Assembly: GCA_039989475.1 (NCBI GenBank)
Contig: JBDXHU010000013.1
Location: forward strand, 281,742 to 345,741
Length of the DNA stretch: 64,000 nucleotides
From: JBDXHU01 sp039989475
GTDB lineage: Bacteria; Pseudomonadota; Gammaproteobacteria; Pseudomonadales; Halieaceae
Direction: 5' to 3'
The translations under genes and the position numbers were made by a program. Positions 24,986 through 33,636 of this stretch are shown here, piece after piece (within the stretch, counting starts at the first letter, position 1; the number at the start of each line of letters is the position of its first letter). The notes under the pieces are model-generated. The model was not told the DNA's origin, searched no databases, and saw nothing but the letters and a program-made list of their open reading frames with translations.

Positions 24986-27034
24986 ATGATTACAGTTTCC
25001 GGGCTCGGTTCGGGTCTCGACATAGAAGGGCTGGTTACGCAACTGGTTGCCGCAGAACGGCAGGCGCCGGAGTTGCGCCTCAACCAGGAGGAAGCCATAG
25101 CCCAGGCCAGGCTGTCCGCCTTCGGCCAGGTAAAATCCGCGCTCTCAAGTTTTCAATCCTCGATCACGGCGCTCAATGGCACCTCGCTGTATAACAAGCG
25201 TGACAGCAGTAGCAGTGATCCGGACGCTATTTCAGTGTCAGCCGGTTCCAGCGCCGCTGAGGGTAGCTACGATATCCAGGTGACCCAGTTGGCGGCCAAG
25301 CATTCACTGGCCAGTGGCAGTTTTGCCGATCTCAACCAGACCGCGGTAGGCACCGGTACCCTGACAATTCGCCTGGGCACCACTGACTACAACAGTGGAA
25401 CTGACACCTATAACAGTTTCACCCTGAATCCCGAGCGGGATGTGCTCAGTCTTGATATCGATTCCAGCAATAACACGCTTGCGGGTATCAGCGACGCGAT
25501 TAACGCCGCTGACGCCGGCGTCCGTGCCGCCGTTGTTAATGACGGTAGCGGCTATCGCTTGCTGTTGAGTTCAGAATTCACCGGACTGGAAAACAGCCTG
25601 GAAGTTGTCGTTGATGATGATGATGGCAATGACACTAATGCTGCGGGTCTGTCGCAGTTGGCTTTTAATGCCAGCGCCACCCAGCTTGAGCAAAGCTCGG
25701 CCGCCAGCGATGCGGCATTAACGATTAATGGTTTGCTGGTAGCCAGTGCCGACAATAATGTCAGCGACGCGCTCACCGGTGTCAGCCTGGATTTGAACAA
25801 GCTCACCACCGACCCGGTGCAGATAACTGTCAGCCGCGACCTGGCGGCGGTCGAAGCAGCGGTGAATGGATTTATCGCCGGCTTTAACGAGTTTCAGGCT
25901 ACCTTGACCTCGCTGGCTGGCTACAATCCGGACTCCGGGCAGGGCGGCTTGCTACAGGGCGATTTCACCGTCGGTGCTATAGAGAATCGGATTAAGAATC
26001 TGCTGCGCGGTGTTCCCGACGGTGTGTCGGGCGATTTGCAGCGGCTGTCCCAATTGGGTATTAGCACGCAGTCCGATGGCACGCTGTTGCTGGAGGGAGA
26101 CGCACTGCAAACAGCGTTGGAAGAGGATCTTGACGGTGTGATGGCATTGTTTTCCGCACTGGGCCAGTCCAATAACAGCCAGGTAAGCTATCTGGGTAGC
26201 TCAGATTCCACCGTGATCGGCGAGTATGCCGTGGTGGTCAGCCAGGCGGCGACCAGTGGTAGCCTGGTAGCTGCGGGTGTGCTGCCCAATTTCAATGGCG
26301 CTAATGACGTCTATATCGATGCCGACAATGACAGCTTCGGTATCAAGCTTGATGGTGTGGACCTGGGCCTGATAACCCTGACCCAGGGCCGCTACGATGA
26401 TGGCGACAGCCTGGCAGCCGAGATCCAGACCAGGATCAACAGTGCGGCGAGCTCGCAATCCCAGGGCGTCAGTGTCTCGGTGGTGTATTCCGCCGCCGAT
26501 GACAGCCTTACCCTCAATTCTCAGAGCCTCGGTGCGCAGTCGGGTATAGAAATTACCTCACTGGATCCTAATGTTACGGCGGACCTGGGCCTGTCTGTCG
26601 GTGCCGGCACCCAGGGGCTTGATCTGGCCGGAACCATTGGTGGCCTGACGGCCACCGCCAGCGGTCAAACCCTGGTCGGAGCCGCCGGCACGGCGGTCGA
26701 GGGCTTAAGCCTGCTAATTGGGGCCGGCGCCAGCGGCAGCCTGGGCAATGTCACGTTCAGCCGCGGGCTGTTCAACAAGCTTGATGGGCTATTGGATCAG
26801 TACCTGGCCGGTGAAGGCGTATTGGACAGTCGCAGCGACGGACTGCAAGGTCGGATTGAAGATATTGGTGAAGAACGCCTTGCCCTGGATCGTCGTATCG
26901 AGGCTCTGGAGGCACGTTATCGCAGCCAGTTTGGAACCCTCGATGTGCTGCTGACGCAGCTGCAGTCCACCAGTGATTATCTCGCACAACAGCTAGACAA
27001 CTTACCGGGTGCCTATTCCCCGTCCAATTCCTGA
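24986..27034 (+). CDS. fliD: Flagellar filament cap protein FliD (HAP2)
   Basis: The start at 24986 (MITVSGLGSGLDIEGLVTQLVAAERQAPE) gives the canonical FliD N-terminus and has GGTGAGG upstream; an earlier in-frame start would add 13 unmatched residues. The 682-residue protein is longer than the roughly 470-residue enterobacterial form, with extra repeated beta domains in the middle (about residues 420-570). The C-terminal coiled part (QGRIEDIGEERLALDRRIEALEARYRSQF) is typical. FliD caps the filament and folds flagellin; FliT is its chaperone. It is followed by fliS. Confidence 0.95.
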   Translation: MITVSGLGSGLDIEGLVTQLVAAERQAPELRLNQEEAIAQARLSAFGQVKSALSSFQSSITALNGTSLYNKRDSSSSDPDAISVSAGSSAAEGSYDIQVTQLAAKHSLASGSFADLNQTAVGTGTLTIRLGTTDYNSGTDTYNSFTLNPERDVLSLDIDSSNNTLAGISDAINAADAGVRAAVVNDGSGYRLLLSSEFTGLENSLEVVVDDDDGNDTNAAGLSQLAFNASATQLEQSSAASDAALTINGLLVASADNNVSDALTGVSLDLNKLTTDPVQITVSRDLAAVEAAVNGFIAGFNEFQATLTSLAGYNPDSGQGGLLQGDFTVGAIENRIKNLLRGVPDGVSGDLQRLSQLGISTQSDGTLLLEGDALQTALEEDLDGVMALFSALGQSNNSQVSYLGSSDSTVIGEYAVVVSQAATSGSLVAAGVLPNFNGANDVYIDADNDSFGIKLDGVDLGLITLTQGRYDDGDSLAAEIQTRINSAASSQSQGVSVSVVYSAADDSLTLNSQSLGAQSGIEITSLDPNVTADLGLSVGAGTQGLDLAGTIGGLTATASGQTLVGAAGTAVEGLSLLIGAGASGSLGNVTFSRGLFNKLDGLLDQYLAGEGVLDSRSDGLQGRIEDIGEERLALDRRIEALEARYRSQFGTLDVLLTQLQSTSDYLAQQLDNLPGAYSPSNS

Positions 27035-27054
27035 TCGCTTGAGGAGAGCGCAGT

Positions 27055-27456
27055 ATGAATTACACAGCAGCACTGGAACAGTTCAACCAGGTTGGCGTAA
27101 CCAGCCAGGTCGATAGCGCCAATCCGCACACACTGGTAGCCATGCTCTTTGATGGTTTGCTGGAGCGTCTGGCCCGGGCCCAGGGTTATACCGAGCGCGG
27201 CCAGGTACAGGAGAAAGGTGAGATGCTGAGCAAGAGTATTGCCATCGTCGACAGCCTGCGTGCCAGTCTTAATCGATCGCAGGGTGGTGAGCTGGGCGCA
27301 CGACTGGGGGATCTTTATGACCACATGGAGTTGCGCTTGTTGCAGGCCAACAGCGAATCCAACGCGGCGGCGATCAGCGAGGTGATGCAACTGGTGCGCG
27401 AGCTCAAATTGGGCTGGGATGGTATTGCCCCCGCGAGCATTAATCGTGCCGGCTGA
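27055..27456 (+). CDS. fliS: Flagellin chaperone FliS
   Basis: A 133-residue helical protein with the FliS pattern: QFNQVGVTSQVDSANPHTLVAMLFDGLLERLARAQGYTERG at the N-terminus and LGARLGDLYDHMELRLLQANSESNAAAISEVMQLVRELKLGWDGI at the end. FliS binds the flagellin C-terminus in the cytosol and docks on FlhA. It lies 20 bp after fliD. The following fliT-like frame overlaps its end. Confidence 0.95.
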   Translation: MNYTAALEQFNQVGVTSQVDSANPHTLVAMLFDGLLERLARAQGYTERGQVQEKGEMLSKSIAIVDSLRASLNRSQGGELGARLGDLYDHMELRLLQANSESNAAAISEVMQLVRELKLGWDGIAPASINRAG

Positions 27457-27772
27457 AACTCCAAACACTGCGATGGCGCGACTGCTGCGCTGTACAGAAC
27501 GCATGTTGGAGTGCGCTGAAGCCGGTGACTGGCTTGCCATCGAACTGCTGGAGAAAGAGCGCAACCAGGAAATGGCTACCTGCTTCAATAGTCGTATGGA
27601 AAATGATGACTCCAGTTTGATGAGTGATTCCATCGCGGCCCTGCTGGTGCTGAATGACAAGCTGGTTACCCGGGTGGCCGCAGCGCGCGGCCGCATACTT
27701 GGGGAAGTCCAGGAGCTGCAACAGGGGAGGGCGGCCAGTGCCGCCTACAGCCAGGTGCAGACCAGCAATTGA
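27419..27772 (+). CDS. fliT: FliT-like flagellar chaperone
   Basis: The helical product lies in the position of fliT and has the small FliT pattern: a first helix pair (ARLLRCTERMLECAEAGDWLAIELLEKERNQEM) and a third helix (ALLVLNDKLVTRVAAARGRI). Its start is uncertain: the ATG at 27419 overlaps fliS by 38 bp, a GTG at 27446 overlaps by 11 bp and an ATG at 27473 lies beyond it. None has a clear ribosome site. FliT binds FliD and FlhA, and in some species also controls FlhDC; no FlhDC is expected here. The call rests on context and helix pattern. Confidence 0.75.
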   Translation: MVLPPRALIVPAETPNTAMARLLRCTERMLECAEAGDWLAIELLEKERNQEMATCFNSRMENDDSSLMSDSIAALLVLNDKLVTRVAAARGRILGEVQELQQGRAASAAYSQVQTSN

Positions 27773-27791
27773 GAACGCATAAGAGGTAATT

Positions 27792-28394
27792 ATGGAATCT
27801 CTACACGACCAGGGTACAGGTCTTACATATCGTGAAAAACTGCCGCTGCGCTTGCGTCGCTCAAAAGCTGTTGTCGGTACCAGCGAGTTAATGCGTAACA
27901 ATGCCAGCAACGAAATGCTGTTGCGCGCCTGTCTCGCCATCCACGACCTGCGGGAACCGGAAGAACGCGACGAGGTGATGCAGGAGATGGCGCGGCTCGA
28001 ACTTAAAATGAACCTGCTCATCAGTGTGGTGCAGCAACTGGTGTCAGCCCAGGCGCCATTGCCGGCGACTGTACCCATTGTCCTGACCGCCGCCGGGCTC
28101 AGCTGGCCGGAACAATACGGTGCGCAAATGCCGATTGAATCGGCACCGGGTGCGGGCGATAAAGAACCGCTGCCAGTGCAAGTGGATATTTTTATCAGCC
28201 CGCTGGTGTCCCTGCCCCTGTCACTGTATGGAACGCTTTCCTGTGTCACGGTATACGATGATGAAGGCAGTTCCTCACGCGAATGGCAATGCAGTTTCGA
28301 CACCCTGGGCGCAAACCTGGTGGACCTTCTGGAAAAGTTGATCTTCAGTTTTCACCGACGGGAAGTGGCCATGGAGCGGGCGGCCGAAAACTGA
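27792..28394 (+). CDS. Atypical (tetrameric-type) PilZ c-di-GMP receptor
   Basis: The 200-residue protein begins with the LTYREKLPLRLR segment and a long helical part (MLLRACLAIHDLREPEERDEVMQEMARLELKMNLLISVVQQLV). A beta domain follows (VPIVLTAAGLSWPEQ, then VQVDIFISPLVSLPLSLYGTLSC). This is the plan of the atypical PilZ family described from Xanthomonas, in which a helical bundle drives tetramer formation and the classical RxxxR motif is absent. It follows fliT by 19 bp, so it is probably co-expressed with filament genes. Binding of c-di-GMP is not proven by the sequence. Confidence 0.75.
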   Translation: MESLHDQGTGLTYREKLPLRLRRSKAVVGTSELMRNNASNEMLLRACLAIHDLREPEERDEVMQEMARLELKMNLLISVVQQLVSAQAPLPATVPIVLTAAGLSWPEQYGAQMPIESAPGAGDKEPLPVQVDIFISPLVSLPLSLYGTLSCVTVYDDEGSSSREWQCSFDTLGANLVDLLEKLIFSFHRREVAMERAAEN

Positions 28395-28409
28395 GGGCTG
28401 TGGCCAGCG

Positions 28410-28457
28410 GAAGCGTTGTCGAAGCGTTGTCGAAGCGCTGTATTAGTCGCGACTAAT
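28410..28457. repeat. Direct repeats and a 16-bp palindrome between convergent genes
   Basis: GAAGCGTTGTC is repeated head to tail (28410-28420, 28421-28431) and followed by a third, partial copy. A perfect palindrome ATTAGTCGCGACTAAT (28442-28457) then overlaps the last codons and stop of the SPOR gene. There is no T tract, so it is not a standard terminator. Confidence 0.6.
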
Positions 28458-29369
28458 CCAGGGGCCGCTGAGACCCCATTGCAGGCGCAGCTTGTCTGCC
28501 CAGCGCTGGGCCTCAGCCTTGTTGGCAAAACCAGGCAAGCGCACCCGGAACATGGTGCCGCCATTGCTTTCCACTGCTACGATTTGGGCGGTGCCGGGAG
28601 AGTCCTGTAACTGGGCGGCCCATTGCCGAGCATCCGCTTCGAGGCGGTAGCTGCGCAGGTTTACAAACCAACCATCGACGGACACTGGTGCCGGTTTCAC
28701 TGCTGCAGTCGCCACTGCGGCAGTCGCCACTGCGGCAGTCTCCATTGCGGCAGTCTCCACTGCGACCAGTTCTGCTGCAGCGGCTTCAGCTGCAAGCACG
28801 GCTTCTGCCGCCTGTGCCTGCGCTGCCGCCAGGGCGATGGACAGTTGTTCGGCCTCGGCCCGGGATTGGACTAGTTGTTCACCCAATTGCGCGTTTTCGG
28901 CGCCCAGTTCTTCGCTGGCCAGCGCGAGTTTCGCGATTTCAGGGGCGGGGTCCGGCACCTTGGCCTGCGCTGCTTTGGCGCGCTTCAGCTGCTGCAGTTG
29001 TCGCTCAAGTACCTCGATACGTCCCTGTTGCCAGTAGGCGGCGGTTGCACCGCCGCTGATGGCCAGTACCAACAACAGGCTGGTCAGGTAAATTGGCCAG
29101 CGAGCGCCGGAGTTCTTGCTCGCGACCGTGTCCAGATGTGGAATTTCCACCGCCACGGTATCTTCGGCCAGTTGGCTCGTGTCGGGCCCTGACTCAATGT
29201 CATCCGGCCCTGGCTCGATGCTTTCCGGCTCCGGCTCTGGCTCCGGCTCTGGTTCGAAAGCGTCCTCGTTTAGTTCGACCCTGTCTTCCTCCGCAGGCGC
29301 ACCGGGACCGTAGTCCTGGATATCAGACAGTATTGGGCTGAGGTGTTTATTTTTTTCAGATTCACTCAT
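28443..29369 (-). CDS. Membrane-anchored SPOR-domain protein
   Basis: The 308-residue protein has an acidic N-terminal cytoplasmic part with an (EP)n run (about residues 39-48), one membrane helix (WPIYLTSLLLVLAISGGATAAYW, about residue 95), a periplasmic coiled coil rich in Ala/Glu/Gln, and a C-terminal SPOR domain (DGWFVNLRSYRLEADARQWAAQL...FRVRLPGFANKAEAQRWADKL). SPOR domains bind glycan strands lacking stem peptides at division sites. A five-fold AVATA/AMETA-type repeat (15-bp unit) precedes the SPOR domain. It is 45 bp downstream of the kinase gene. A role in placing polar structures is possible but not shown. Confidence 0.88.
   Translation of the reverse strand: MSESEKNKHLSPILSDIQDYGPGAPAEEDRVELNEDAFEPEPEPEPEPESIEPGPDDIESGPDTSQLAEDTVAVEIPHLDTVASKNSGARWPIYLTSLLLVLAISGGATAAYWQQGRIEVLERQLQQLKRAKAAQAKVPDPAPEIAKLALASEELGAENAQLGEQLVQSRAEAEQLSIALAAAQAQAAEAVLAAEAAAAELVAVETAAMETAAVATAAVATAAVKPAPVSVDGWFVNLRSYRLEADARQWAAQLQDSPGTAQIVAVESNGGTMFRVRLPGFANKAEAQRWADKLRLQWGLSGPWISRD
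28696..28770 (-). repeat. 15-bp in-frame tandem repeat in the SPOR gene
   Basis: Five consecutive 15-bp units based on GCCACTGCGGCAGTC (plus strand) encode five-residue ATAAV-type blocks. Units two and three are identical; the others carry one to a few changes, so copy number could vary by slippage. Confidence 0.85.
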
Positions 29370-29414
29370 GGGTTTAACATTACACCATTCGAAGATTCAG
29401 CGCTCGTCGGCAGC

Positions 29415-31841
29415 TCAGCGGGCAATGGGCAGGTCAACCCAGAAGGTGCTGCCTGTTCCGACCGCGCTCTCAACCCCGAGATTGCCGTTCATGGCCGTCA
29501 CCAACTGCTCGGTGATCGCCAGGCCAAGCCCCGTGCCCTGCACACTGACGTCGCTCACGCCAAGCCGGTTGAAGGGTTCGAACAGTGCAGGCATCTGTTC
29601 CTCGGCAATACCCTCGCCGGTATCGCTCACGGCAATGCGCAAACGCTCGGCGTCGCGTTCCGCAATATGTACTGTCAGGCTGCCGCCCTCGCGATTGTAT
29701 TTCACGGCATTGGATAACAGGTTGAACAACACCTGTCGCAAACGGGTCTCATCGGCAAACACTGTTAACTCGCTGAGGAACTCCCGGTGGACCTCTATGT
29801 CCAGTTCCTGTGCCTGGGGACTCACCATTTGCAGGCACTCCTCTGCAACTGCGGCGGGCTGTACGCGATCGATACACAGGCAAATTTCGCCAGCTTCAAT
29901 CTTGGCCAGGTCCAACACCTCATTGACCAGCTCCAGCAGATGCTCTCCACCGGCGCGAATGTGCTCAACATAGGCCTTCTGCTGGTCTACCAGGGGCTGC
30001 CCTGGAATGCGCTCAAGCAGCTGGCCGAAACCGAGAATTGCATTCAGCGGGGTGCGTAATTCATGCGACAGGCCACGAATGAACAGCGATTTCATGTGGT
30101 TGGCTTGTTCCGACGTTTCCCTGGCAGTTGCCAGCTCAGCATCGGCGGCTTTGCGCTCGGTGATATCCCGGTTCACCTCGATCAGCGAGACTATTTCTCC
30201 GCTGTCATTGCGCAGGGCGGTTATGCTGGTTTCGCAGACCAGCTCGCGGCCATCTTTATGCTGGAACACGAGCTCGCCGCTCCAGCCATCATTGTCTTCA
30301 ATCCATTTGACCAGGGAGCCCCGTTCTTCTGGCGGAGGTTTGTCGTGGCCTTTGCGAAAGTTGGTGGTTCGCTGACCCACCATATCTGAGCGCGTGTAGC
30401 CAAACAGTTGCTCGGCACCTTCATTCCAGTCGGTGACCATGAGATCCAGGTCGCGAACAATGACTGCCTCAGATATTTGCGAAACGACCACGGCCTGTCG
30501 ACGCAGTGTGGCGGCGTCACGGCGCCGCAGTTCAACCTCTTCAGACAGCGCCTCGGTGCGGGTTTTAACCATTTCCTGCAACTGTGCACGCACCTGGACC
30601 TGCTCTGTTACATCGCGGAAGCTGCCCCATATGCGGGTGAGTAACTTGCCCTCCAGCGTGCCGCTGGCGTCGAGTTGAATCCAGCGGCCCCGATCATTAC
30701 CGGGCCCGATTTCGAACTTGATCAGGCGCTTGTCCAGTCGGTAGCCGTCCTCGCAAAAACGCTGGCCATGGATTGTCCAGATGTCTTCGAGAAAGTGGGC
30801 GGGCTGGCCCATGAGGTCGTTGCGCTCACAATCCATCGACACGGCCAGGGCGGTATTACAATCCACCAGGCGACCTTCCCTGACCAGTTGCCTGACCTGC
30901 TGTTCTATTTCCAGGCCAGTATCAATCGGCCGGTCCAGCTCAATGGTAAACATGGGATCGGGCAGGTCCATGTACTGGGCGCGGCGCGATTCCTGCAGCA
31001 GCTTGTCCTGGGTGACGTCCTGCATGCTGCCTAGCCAGCGCGCAGGCTCCCCGTTGCGGCTAAAGGTGGTGCGAGCGACGGCGCGCAAATGATGGATGGA
31101 ACCATCCGGGTGAATTACGCGAAAATCAACAGACTGGGTTTCATCCGAGGTGAGGGCGAAGGTGCGTGCCGCTAACATTTTGTCCCGGTCAGCCGGATGG
31201 ATACAGTCGACGATCTCTTCGAAGGTGTACAGTTTGCCAGGCGGCAAGCCGCACAGAATTGCAACCTGTTCCGACTGGAAGTCAAACACGCCCCTGAGGT
31301 TGCTGGACCAACTGCCGATGCTTGCCATAGCCTGGCTGTCAGACAGCAGCTGTCGACTGATGGCAAGGTCCTGTTCGCGATTTACGCGCTCGGTATCGTC
31401 AGAGATCGTGTTCCAGATTCCGACCAGCTGTTGCCCCCTCATCAGGCAGTGCGTGAGTACGGCGTGCACCGAGCGCTTGCCGTGCTGGTCCTCGTGGGCG
31501 ATGAAGGATTCTGTCAGCTGGTAGTCAGAATCGACCAGCTCGCAGATTTTTTCTTCAAATTTAACCCTGGTCAGGAACTCTTCGAGGCGCCGTCCGACCA
31601 GGTCTTCGACGCTGGCGAATCCCATCAATATGGCGTAATCACTATTGCAGTAGCTTATGCGCAGGTTTTTTAGAAGCGCAGCGATTTGATCTTTGGCAGG
31701 TGCCCGGACGTCGACAGGTGGCTCCACTTCCCAGTAGAGCACCCCGTCTGTGCTGCTGCTGATGATGTCCATCAGCAGGCCAATGTCATTGGTACTGCGG
31801 CCCGGTGTGTCCAGGAAGGCGGCAATGTCGACTGCCGTCAT
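29415..31841 (-). CDS. Soluble multi-PAS sensor histidine kinase
   Basis: The 808-residue protein has no membrane segment. Several PAS/PAC units fill about residues 10-560 (for example SIGSWSSNLRGVFDFQSEQ..., TDWNEGAEQLFGYTRSDMVGQ and the PAC end EIVSLIEVNRDITERKAADAEL). The HisKA box GLSHELRTPLNAILGFGQLL (His about residue 587) and an HATPase domain with N (NLLSNAVKYNREGG), G1 (DTGEGI) and G2 (GTGLGLAI) boxes follow. No receiver or Hpt domain is attached, and no response regulator lies beside it. Its place between motility genes suggests a cytoplasmic redox or energy signal, which is inference. Confidence 0.9.
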   Translation of the reverse strand: MTAVDIAAFLDTPGRSTNDIGLLMDIISSSTDGVLYWEVEPPVDVRAPAKDQIAALLKNLRISYCNSDYAILMGFASVEDLVGRRLEEFLTRVKFEEKICELVDSDYQLTESFIAHEDQHGKRSVHAVLTHCLMRGQQLVGIWNTISDDTERVNREQDLAISRQLLSDSQAMASIGSWSSNLRGVFDFQSEQVAILCGLPPGKLYTFEEIVDCIHPADRDKMLAARTFALTSDETQSVDFRVIHPDGSIHHLRAVARTTFSRNGEPARWLGSMQDVTQDKLLQESRRAQYMDLPDPMFTIELDRPIDTGLEIEQQVRQLVREGRLVDCNTALAVSMDCERNDLMGQPAHFLEDIWTIHGQRFCEDGYRLDKRLIKFEIGPGNDRGRWIQLDASGTLEGKLLTRIWGSFRDVTEQVQVRAQLQEMVKTRTEALSEEVELRRRDAATLRRQAVVVSQISEAVIVRDLDLMVTDWNEGAEQLFGYTRSDMVGQRTTNFRKGHDKPPPEERGSLVKWIEDNDGWSGELVFQHKDGRELVCETSITALRNDSGEIVSLIEVNRDITERKAADAELATARETSEQANHMKSLFIRGLSHELRTPLNAILGFGQLLERIPGQPLVDQQKAYVEHIRAGGEHLLELVNEVLDLAKIEAGEICLCIDRVQPAAVAEECLQMVSPQAQELDIEVHREFLSELTVFADETRLRQVLFNLLSNAVKYNREGGSLTVHIAERDAERLRIAVSDTGEGIAEEQMPALFEPFNRLGVSDVSVQGTGLGLAITEQLVTAMNGNLGVESAVGTGSTFWVDLPIAR

Positions 31842-32026
31842 AACTTGGTGTCGCCCTTGCTGATTAAAACCTGTTGCTCACGCGCTTAGCCGAAACTGCT
31901 CACAGTCCGGTGCGCTTCTAGTTATAAAACATGCCGTCATAACTACGTAGCTCAAGGGCTTACGGTAAGTGAAGGGGCGTCACTGCGCAACTAAACTAAA
32001 GTTTAGTGTGAACTGTTTACTGTATT

Positions 32027-32620
32027 TCAGCCGGCGGCGTCCGAGTCTGCTTTATCGGCCGCCAATTGCGCCGATTGCCTTTGCACCAGATGGCGTATCA
32101 GCTGCTCCTGGGCTTCAGACTCGCGACCGGCAAATTCCACCCGCAGGCGACAGCTGTGATGAGGGTCGTCAGCTACCGGTTCAGATTCAATAACCCGCGC
32201 CAGCATGCGCAGTACTGTTTCTGAGGGCAGCAGGGTCAGCTGCAATTCCAGCAGCTGGCCATCAGCGAAACTCTCGGCGCTGTTGAAAGCCATACCACAG
32301 CCGCTGATATTGACGTCAATTTCGCGGCTGTTGAGTTCGTCCGCCGTGGACGGGTTTAGGTCAATGGCCGCGCTGATTATCGCCAGCTTGCGATTGAGCA
32401 GGCCGATTGCCTCGGCGGCCACCGGTTGCTGCTGCCAGAGGCTATTGAGCAGGGTGTTGAGCTCGCCATCCAGTGCCTGTAATAGCTCGCGCGCGGGTAA
32501 ATCAACGGCGTCAGAATTGTAGGTGACAATGTTTTTCAGGTCTTGCGCCGGTTTGCAGGACAGCCTCATTCGGTCATCAATCCTGAAATAGCGGCGGCGA
32601 TTCTGGGCCATGGTGGTCAT
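32027..32620 (-). CDS. PilZ-domain protein coupled to the stator genes
   Basis: The 197-residue protein starts MTTMAQNRRRYFRIDDRMRL, containing the RxxxR c-di-GMP motif. The second motif, NxSxxG (VNISGCGMAF), comes only at about residue 104, so roughly 75 residues (a helical, Gln/Leu-rich stretch) are inserted where a PilZ domain normally has about 25. A C-terminal strand-helix (CRLRVEFAGRESEAQEQLIRHLVQR) closes the domain. Its ATG overlaps the motB stop by 4 bp, which implies coupled translation with the stator. It could link c-di-GMP to stator function. Confidence 0.88.
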   Translation of the reverse strand: MTTMAQNRRRYFRIDDRMRLSCKPAQDLKNIVTYNSDAVDLPARELLQALDGELNTLLNSLWQQQPVAAEAIGLLNRKLAIISAAIDLNPSTADELNSREIDVNISGCGMAFNSAESFADGQLLELQLTLLPSETVLRMLARVIESEPVADDPHHSCRLRVEFAGRESEAQEQLIRHLVQRQSAQLAADKADSDAAG

Positions 32621-33633
32621 TGCGTCTGTACCTCGAACAAATCGTCTTCGGTCGGCGTGTCGTCCTTGAAGCTCTGTTTCTCGCTGATGTCCAGCTCTTC
32701 CAGGAGACCTGGCTCACTGTTTTCCAGTTCCCGCAGGTCTGCCGTGGTGGCGTCTTCGAGGCCGCGACGGATGACAATGGAGACGCGGCGGTTCTTGGCG
32801 CGGGTCTCCCAGTTGCTGTTATCCACCAGCGGTCGCGTGTCGGCGTAGCCGATGACCATGAAACGATCCTGGCCGATATCCTGGTCCTTGAACAGCTCGT
32901 GGGCCACCGACAGGGCTCGATCAGCGGACAGGTCCCAGTTGGAACGGAAGCGGGTAGTGGAGATAGGGATGTCGTCGGTATGACCTTCCACAGCGATGGC
33001 GCCCTTCACATCCTTCAGTACCCCGCGCAGGGTCACCATGACAGGCAGGAACTCGCTATTGAGGTCGGCTGAGCCGGACGGGAAAGAGCCGCGCTCTCGG
33101 ATACGTATGGTGACCGTGCTAAGCCCTGATTCGATATCGATCTTGCCGGCGGCGATTTCGTCGCGCAGCTCGTCAGTGATCTTTTTAGCCGTGGCGGCCG
33201 ACTCGCGTCGCAATATTTCACGCATCAGGGCCTCGGCAGCAGCGGGGTCCTCGGTTTTGGTTTCCGAGGTCTTGTCAGCTTTTTCCTCGCTTTCCCCCGG
33301 CGGTTTGCTGCGTGTATCCAGTGTCATTTTGGTGGTGTCGGCTGTTTGCTGCTGCACCTTGTTCACCGGCGTAGGATCGGGTCTGCCGGAGCTGAACTCC
33401 TGGGCGATCACGCTGGTACCCTTGGGGATATCCTTGACCTTGACCTCGTTTTGCACGCCGAAGGCGTCTTTCATCGAGCCGGCGATCTGCTTGTACTTGA
33501 GCACATCCATCTCGGAAAATGACAGCAGCAGTACGAAGAAGCACATCAACAGCGACATCAAGTCGGCGAAGGTGGCTAACCAGCCAGCACCGCCGCCCGC
33601 TTCTTCATCGTCATCCAGGACAAACTCAGACAT
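32617..33633 (-). CDS. motB: Flagellar stator protein MotB/PomB type
   Basis: The 338-residue protein has one membrane helix that holds the ion-binding aspartate (WLATFADLMSLLMCFFVLLLSFSEMD). A long linker, rich in Lys/Glu/Thr, follows. The C-terminal OmpA-like peptidoglycan-binding domain is at about residues 185-310 (VEGHTDDIPISTTRFRSNWDLSADRALSVAHEL). The text around the aspartate is like Vibrio PomB, which conducts Na+. It lies 3 bp after the motA/pomA gene. Confidence 0.94.
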   Translation of the reverse strand: MSEFVLDDDEEAGGGAGWLATFADLMSLLMCFFVLLLSFSEMDVLKYKQIAGSMKDAFGVQNEVKVKDIPKGTSVIAQEFSSGRPDPTPVNKVQQQTADTTKMTLDTRSKPPGESEEKADKTSETKTEDPAAAEALMREILRRESAATAKKITDELRDEIAAGKIDIESGLSTVTIRIRERGSFPSGSADLNSEFLPVMVTLRGVLKDVKGAIAVEGHTDDIPISTTRFRSNWDLSADRALSVAHELFKDQDIGQDRFMVIGYADTRPLVDNSNWETRAKNRRVSIVIRRGLEDATTADLRELENSEPGLLEELDISEKQSFKDDTPTEDDLFEVQTQ

Positions 33634-33636
33634 AAA

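Noticed and set aside
31980..32010. The ACTAAA-G-TTTAGT palindrome between the PilZ and kinase genes
   Set aside because: It is only 6 bp per arm in AT-rich DNA with no second copy and no clear promoter beside it, so it is not enough to call an operator.
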